The position numbers and the translations under genes are program-made. From Tretioscincus oriximinensis (lineage: Eukaryota; Chordata; Lepidosauria; Squamata; Gymnophthalmidae), in assembly GCA_022410635.1 (NCBI GenBank), contig JAJVDF010000299.1, forward strand, positions 464,635 through 528,634: DNA of 64,000 bases. Reading direction: 5' to 3'. Positions 59,561 through 64,000 of this stretch are shown one piece after another. The first letter of the stretch is position 1; each line of letters begins with the position of its first letter. The notes below the pieces were generated by a model. It ran no database searches, was not told where the DNA came from, and saw only the letters and a list, made by a program, of their open reading frames with translations.

Positions 59561-60274
59561 CTGGATTTCAAAATAAGGACTTACCGTCAGCATGCTAAAC
59601 TGTGGCAGGTCCTGATTGACCCTGTAGTCTATAATGGTCAGCAGATGACAGGCTCCTCTTCCAATAAATTGTCAAAAATAAGAGTGCAGAAAGGACCTAT
59701 TATACTCAAGAACACAACATTCTATGAGGTCAAAATAGTTATTTCTGATAGTCTTAGGAGAAATTGGGCGGGGTGGGGGAATCATTTAACTGTAACAACT
59801 AGGTTACAACTGGATCAGCACTGGGTNGATCAGAGTGATCCTGCCCACGATTGGTACAGTCCTTCTACACAGGAAGAATCTTATCAATATTAACAGGGCT
59901 CTCATCTGGATTACTGATAGTCCCTAACATTCACGACTAGCAGTGTACCAGCTTGAGCCAGTGTAGATAACACAGACACATAGATAGCACATCTTTGTTT
60001 TCTGGGCTGCCAGAAGATCCATTTTGGCAGGTGCCACCAATGGGCTTCCCCGGGGTTAAATCCTCAGAGGCTAAGACCAAAGGTCATGCGAGCTTCAGAG
60101 TCAGAGAAGGGAGGTGGTTTGGATTAGGATTTCTTTGCAGGCACCACTGTTGGTAGGGACTCCACTAAGAATTCGAAGATCACAACAACTGAAAAGGCCC
60201 CACCTGAAGGAAGAAGCCAAGACATTGAGAAGAGCATCATAGATGGGGAGAGCTACCTGAAATCTCTTTCAGGT
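59561..60274. other. Mostly unique; 60198-60270 shares a block with 62222-62290
   Basis: cacctgaaggaagaagccaa and aaatctctttcaggt have near matches near 62224 and 62275 in the same order. Confidence 0.5.
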
Positions 60275-60337
60275 CTTGCCATGATCCAGATCAGAGGACC
60301 TCACTAGTGTAGTTCCTCTAACTCAGATCATGGCAAG
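60275..60337. repeat. 63-bp hairpin
   Basis: cttgccatgatc pairs with gatcatggcaag; inner agaggac faces gttcctct. The loop is about 20 bp. Confidence 0.8.
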
Positions 60338-61261
60338 GTAAGCACCGAAAAACTTCTTGGTTCCTTCATTCCTCAATGTCATCACTGTTTTATGTTATAT
60401 AAGCATCTTTCTTGTTTCTGTTCACCCCACCTCTTTTTGGGGGTACACACAACTGTTCCTTCCTTCCTTATCTTTCAGTTACTATTTTGCACTTCTGATT
60501 TATTTCCTACCTGCAGACGAAGATGGTTTAACCGCATGTATTATTCTCTTGCCACTCTTTCTTATGCGTCTCCTATACCGATTTTGCTTCCAGGAATCGC
60601 TTCGTTCTTCAGAATTTAATAATGGTGGGTAAATCCTAGCTCTTTAATTGGCAGCTATCCTGTGCTTTAATCCCTCTCTTGCTTTCATGCTCTGCTCTGT
60701 GCGTACCAAGCTCATCTCGCTGCTGTGATCTTTTCAGTCGCTTTAATTACGGAGCAAGGCAGCCGAACATTTAAGTTTCATATTATTAATAAGGCCTTGT
60801 TTAAAGTTTCCAGTTACAAAGCAAATGTTGAATCATCTGAATTTGGCTAGGTTTGAAATTATACCTGGGTATGTTTTTACTCTTCCTATTCCCGGGAGAT
60901 TACACAGTGCCACTGATTAGCAGGAGCATTTTGTAATACCACTTAAGGCTTTATCACAGCGGAGTATTGCCAGTAATAGTCTTTAATTCACTTATATGTA
61001 CCAATTCATCTCTGTCAGTCTTCTATTCATTCCTTGCCTGTCTGACTCTGTCCCTAGCCTCTGTATAATGAGAGATAATGTGCCCTACATATATAGGGAT
61101 GGGGTGTAGAAAATCCATGAAAATTGCTTCTAGTCTTTGATTTTATCATGTTCCAGAAAGTAGTCCAAGGGGCCTGCTATCCAGATACCATTCAAGACCA
61201 GCACAAGCCCTTCCTTTTTGGGACACCATCCCAGGCTAGCACAGCCCCTGTCTTGACCTAT

Positions 61262-61303
61262 ACAGACACAAGACTTCTGTTAACAGACCCAAGACTTCTG
61301 TAG
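61262..61303. repeat. 21-bp tandem duplication
   Basis: acagacacaagacttctgtt and acagacccaagacttctgta are consecutive with one internal difference. Confidence 0.8.
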
Positions 61304-61433
61304 ACTTAGGTACTGATACTTGTGCTTTATTTTAGGGCTACCACCAAAAAAGAAGACAACAACAAGACTTTTGCAGTTTTGTCAAGGCTTTTTGTGTAAC
61401 CCAATGTAATTTGCAAAATAATTTATTTGGGAA

Positions 61434-61617
61434 ACTGACGGTAGATATTCCCATGAAAAACTGGGATAGGAATTTTTCATCTTTAGTGAATGTGGAAAAG
61501 AGAAATTTTCACCAGTTGCTTCAGGCATTAAAAGCTGCACCTGGTAAAAATANCTATTTTCTACATTCATTAAAGCTGAAAAAACCTCATCCACCTTTTC
61601 CCCTATGGTAATCCTAG
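61434..61617. mobile_element. MITE family 1 copy, strongly palindromic
   Basis: The left half ttcatctttagtgaatgtgg...ttttcaccag is matched by the reverse complement of the right half ttcagctttaatgaatgtag...ttttaccag. This gives near-identical peptides on both strands (FLHSLKLKK and FPHSLKMKN), a sign of an inverted repeat and not of a gene. The right end is ggtaatcctag; the left end is eroded. Confidence 0.65.
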
Positions 61618-63633
61618 TAAAGGAAGCACTGAATTGGTTCATTCAGATCAGATATCAAGATGATAAAACAAAGGGGAATTGTTCACAGGAAAGATGCACA
61701 TTGGATATATGTTCATATGTTGTTGTAGCAGAGGAGCTTTCCAAAAAGGGCTGGTATGTATGGATAAACACTTTAATAAGCCCAGCAGTCTATGACATGA
61801 GAGGAAAGTGTGTGCCAAAGAAGATTACAGGTAGCCCNCACCTGCCTTTGATGCTGTTCCAACATGTATTTTTAATCCATCTTCTATCCTGAAGAACTGG
61901 ACTAAGTCAGGCCCAAAGCTTTTTCCCACTGGTTTAATCTGACTCTTAAAGACTAAAGAAGGATTAGAAGTATGTGTCAGAACAGGACCTCCATCGATCT
62001 AGGAAATCCCATCCTNTGTAGCTGGAGAAAACACAGCTGTACTCTTGCCACATTCCAGGTTTGCTGGATCTTCAGCACACCTGCTGAGTCTCATTCTGTA
62101 CAAAGGCAGAGGAATGTTTTGATAGGCTCGGTAGGGATTCCCCTAAGACCTTCAGGATCAAAAAAGGCAGTGTACTGATGTGACTGCCTGTGTGACATCA
62201 CCTCTCCCAACTGAAAAAAGCCCACCTGAAGGAAGATNCCAAAACACTAAGGAATGCATTGGGACTACGACCGGAAATCTCTTTCGGGGCTCACTTTCTT
62301 TGCAGTATCCTTGAGGGGCAAGCTTGTTAAGGTGCAGGATTCCCAACAATACTGGGAGTGCAACAAGTATCATGGAAATGTTCTCATCTGAGCATCCTTG
62401 CTGCCTCTCAGCTGTATAGGACAGGGAGCCAGGAGCAGACCCTTAGAACACATTCCCAGTAATTCAGTTTAAAGAGCTCCATAGTCCACTTAGTATGCAC
62501 AGAAATAGTCTGGATCAGATCCATACTAAGGCTCAAAATGCGTTAGGTCTTACTCGCTTCCAGGAAGACATCTAAGGATCTCCTATCCACATGCCACTTC
62601 AGGTTAGCACAAGCCATAGTATGGCCTGTGCTAGCCTGCAGTGATGTGAGGACAGCAGACTCCTTAGACCTCTTTCTGCGAGAGGTCTAGTGCATTTTGT
62701 GTTTAAGAGCTCTGTAATTGGGAATAATGGTAGGCTACATTAATCAGTACTATATCTGCATTTTAGTGCCTTCTGTCCTGTATTAAGCACTGGTCCATCC
62801 ACATGGAAACTGGCCCTGAATGTGCATGGGCATGGCTGTAAGGAACATGTGTCAAATCTTTATGGTAGCACGCATTGTCTCAGTTCTTCCATTGCCCAGC
62901 CTCCTTATGGAAGATGTGTGCTACTATCATTCATCTGGATAAAACTAATTCATATAAGTACTTAAACAGCCTAGTGCAGTTGTGTACACTATCATAGAAA
63001 ACCAGGCTTGAGAGGTAGACTTCCCTTCACATTTGAGAATGCCCAGAAGTAATTGGTGGGCAACTGCATCCTGGATGATCTCTCNCCCAATTCAGCATGG
63101 TTCCTCTTAGATTCTTAAGGTGTTGATCCTTTCGAATAAGCCTTCTTTAGGAGATTCGTAAGCTTCAAGCAACATATAAACATGTGCAATACCATTCCGA
63201 TCGCAAACAATTCTTGCTTGTAGAGAGTCCATTGCTTTACAAATTTTATATGTTTTTCCATATCCCCATTTCCCAGATATCAAGGGGTATAATATGGACC
63301 TGTGGTAAACTTGCCTTTTTCAAAACGATGCATGCTTGTGCAATTTTGGTAATATGTATAGCCACATGTGACTGCTAATATGTAAATGGAAAGGCTGTGT
63401 ACATGTCTGTTGTGGAATGTGACAGATTTGTGATCAATACGCTTGCTTGAAAAATCCATCTAAATGCCAAAAGCATGATTTAAAAGCATCAAACGACACC
63501 AAGATTCTTGTTAGTATTTATATAGCTTAAATAAAATGTAGGTGAATTTTACCTTATTATTACCTCTTGAAATGGGTATCTTTCAGAATGGCCTTAAAGA
63601 GAAAAACTAACTGTTGTAGGTTTTGTCTCTTAG
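61618..63633. other. Intron sequence with one low-copy repeat block
   Basis: Contains the block shared with 60.2 kb (62222-62290) and the palindrome at 62601. 62640-63633 shows nothing recognised. Confidence 0.45.
62601..62637. repeat. 37-bp near-perfect palindrome
   Basis: aggttagcacaagccata against tatggcctgtgctagcct: 16 of 18 arm positions pair, no loop. Confidence 0.85.
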
Positions 63634-63933
63634 GATTGGTGCAAAGCATCAAGAGCTACGGGAGAAGCAGGCTAGAGGACTTGCTGAATATTCCACAGGT
63701 CCTGTGGGACCACCACCTGATATTGATGATGATGAAACAGATCCAAATTACGCCAGAGTAAACCATTTCCGAGAAATACATCCTGCTGTCGGTGCTTATG
63801 GCCCACATTCTGCACCTCTTCCAGGCAACACTGGGAATGATAAGAGTTCAACTCCAGTGGACAAGGACCACTTAGAAGGACTTTATGCAAGAATAAACAA
63901 GCCACCACTTCACCAACATGCTCCTGTTGAGAG
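63634..63933 (+). CDS. PARD3B: PARD3B internal coding exon, C-terminal region
   Basis: Seen: 300 bp between an acceptor (ttttgtctcttag, AG at 63632-63633) and a donor (ag|gtaagag, GT at 63934). The first base completes the Arg codon begun at 44973-44974, and the exon leaves the same phase, so it holds exactly 100 codons' worth and could be skipped without a frameshift. The translation begins IGAKHQELREKQARGL, continuing the charged helix. It then has an acidic patch (DDDETDPNYARVNHFRE, about residues 33-49), a Pro/Gly/His-rich variable stretch, and DHLEGLYARINKP (about 81-93). Knowledge: the DPNYARVNHFRE and LEGLYA-V/I-NKP blocks are characteristic of PARD3B; PARD3 has a diverged LYAQVKKP block at the equivalent place. 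The proline-rich middle looks lineage-variable. An AG at 63617-63619 could act as an alternative acceptor but would add 14 bases and break the frame. Confidence 0.93.
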
Positions 63934-64000
63934 GTAAGAGTCACGGCACAGAAATTAGTACATGTCATAAATACATGTTGCATTGTATTTTAAAGAATAG
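63934..64000 (+). other. PARD3B: Start of the next PARD3B intron
   Basis: Begins with the donor gtaagag directly after the exon; the window ends 67 bases in. Confidence 0.85.

Larger units (their letters stand above)
44975..63633 (+). other. PARD3B: PARD3B intron between the two exons
   Basis: An 18,659-bp intron with GT at 44975 and AG at 63632-63633, splitting an Arg codon after its second base. It contains SINE, CR1, L2 and MITE remnants and one 210-base gap. No additional exon was recognised. Confidence 0.85.

Noticed and set aside
61382..61642. Overlapping frames on both strands with similar peptides
   Set aside because: Explained by a palindromic MITE, not by a sense/antisense gene pair.

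Overview
This is a stretch of vertebrate nuclear DNA, AT-rich and almost entirely intronic. It carries two coding exons of one gene on the plus strand, close to the right-hand end. Both match the C-terminal part of PARD3B (par-3 family cell polarity regulator beta). The exons are 44864-44974 and 63634-63933; their splice sites and phases fit each other exactly and they join without a frameshift. Everything else is the very long intron upstream of the first exon, the 18.7 kb intron between the two exons, and 67 bases of the next intron. I found no bacterial-type genes, RNA genes, CRISPR arrays or operons.

The repeats point to a non-avian reptile, most likely a lizard or other squamate. They include CR1 LINEs with the (ATTCTATG)n 3' end, L2 LINE 3' ends, a fragment of BovB LINE, an L1-type 3' end, a Sauria-like tRNA SINE, and a second tRNA-derived SINE family that ends in TTC microsatellites. 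Species-level assignment is not possible from the sequence alone.

Layout. 0-16 kb: SINE copies (mostly minus strand), an L2 end, a hAT-like MITE, strong palindromes near 8.7 kb, and a purine-rich tract at 13.4 kb. 16-20.2 kb: a repeat-dense block with a 38-bp minisatellite, two opposite copies of a pyrimidine-rich repeat, a 253-bp solo LTR with a perfect 5-bp target duplication, and a 733-bp solo LTR that splits a SINE. 20-30 kb: sparse, with SINE and CR1 remnants and decayed inverted-repeat elements. 29971-30322: a second solo LTR with perfect target duplications. 31-36 kb: BovB and L1 remnants and a 97-bp ATT microsatellite. 36.7 kb: a 65-bp Tc1-type terminal-repeat hairpin. 39-41.9 kb: nested insertions, in which a 1.44-kb CR1 with a long open reverse-transcriptase frame sits inside an L2 end, flanked by palindromic MITE copies. 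44.86 kb: first PARD3B exon. 48.57 kb: a 210-base assembly gap inside a SINE tail. 50-54 kb: CR1 and L2 remnants. 56 kb: a 420-bp inverted-repeat element. 59-62.7 kb: MITEs and hairpins. 63.63 kb: second PARD3B exon.

No new protein-coding or defence system is visible. The points most worth a second look are structural: the solo LTRs, the nested insertions, the home-grown MITE families, and several near-perfect palindromes.
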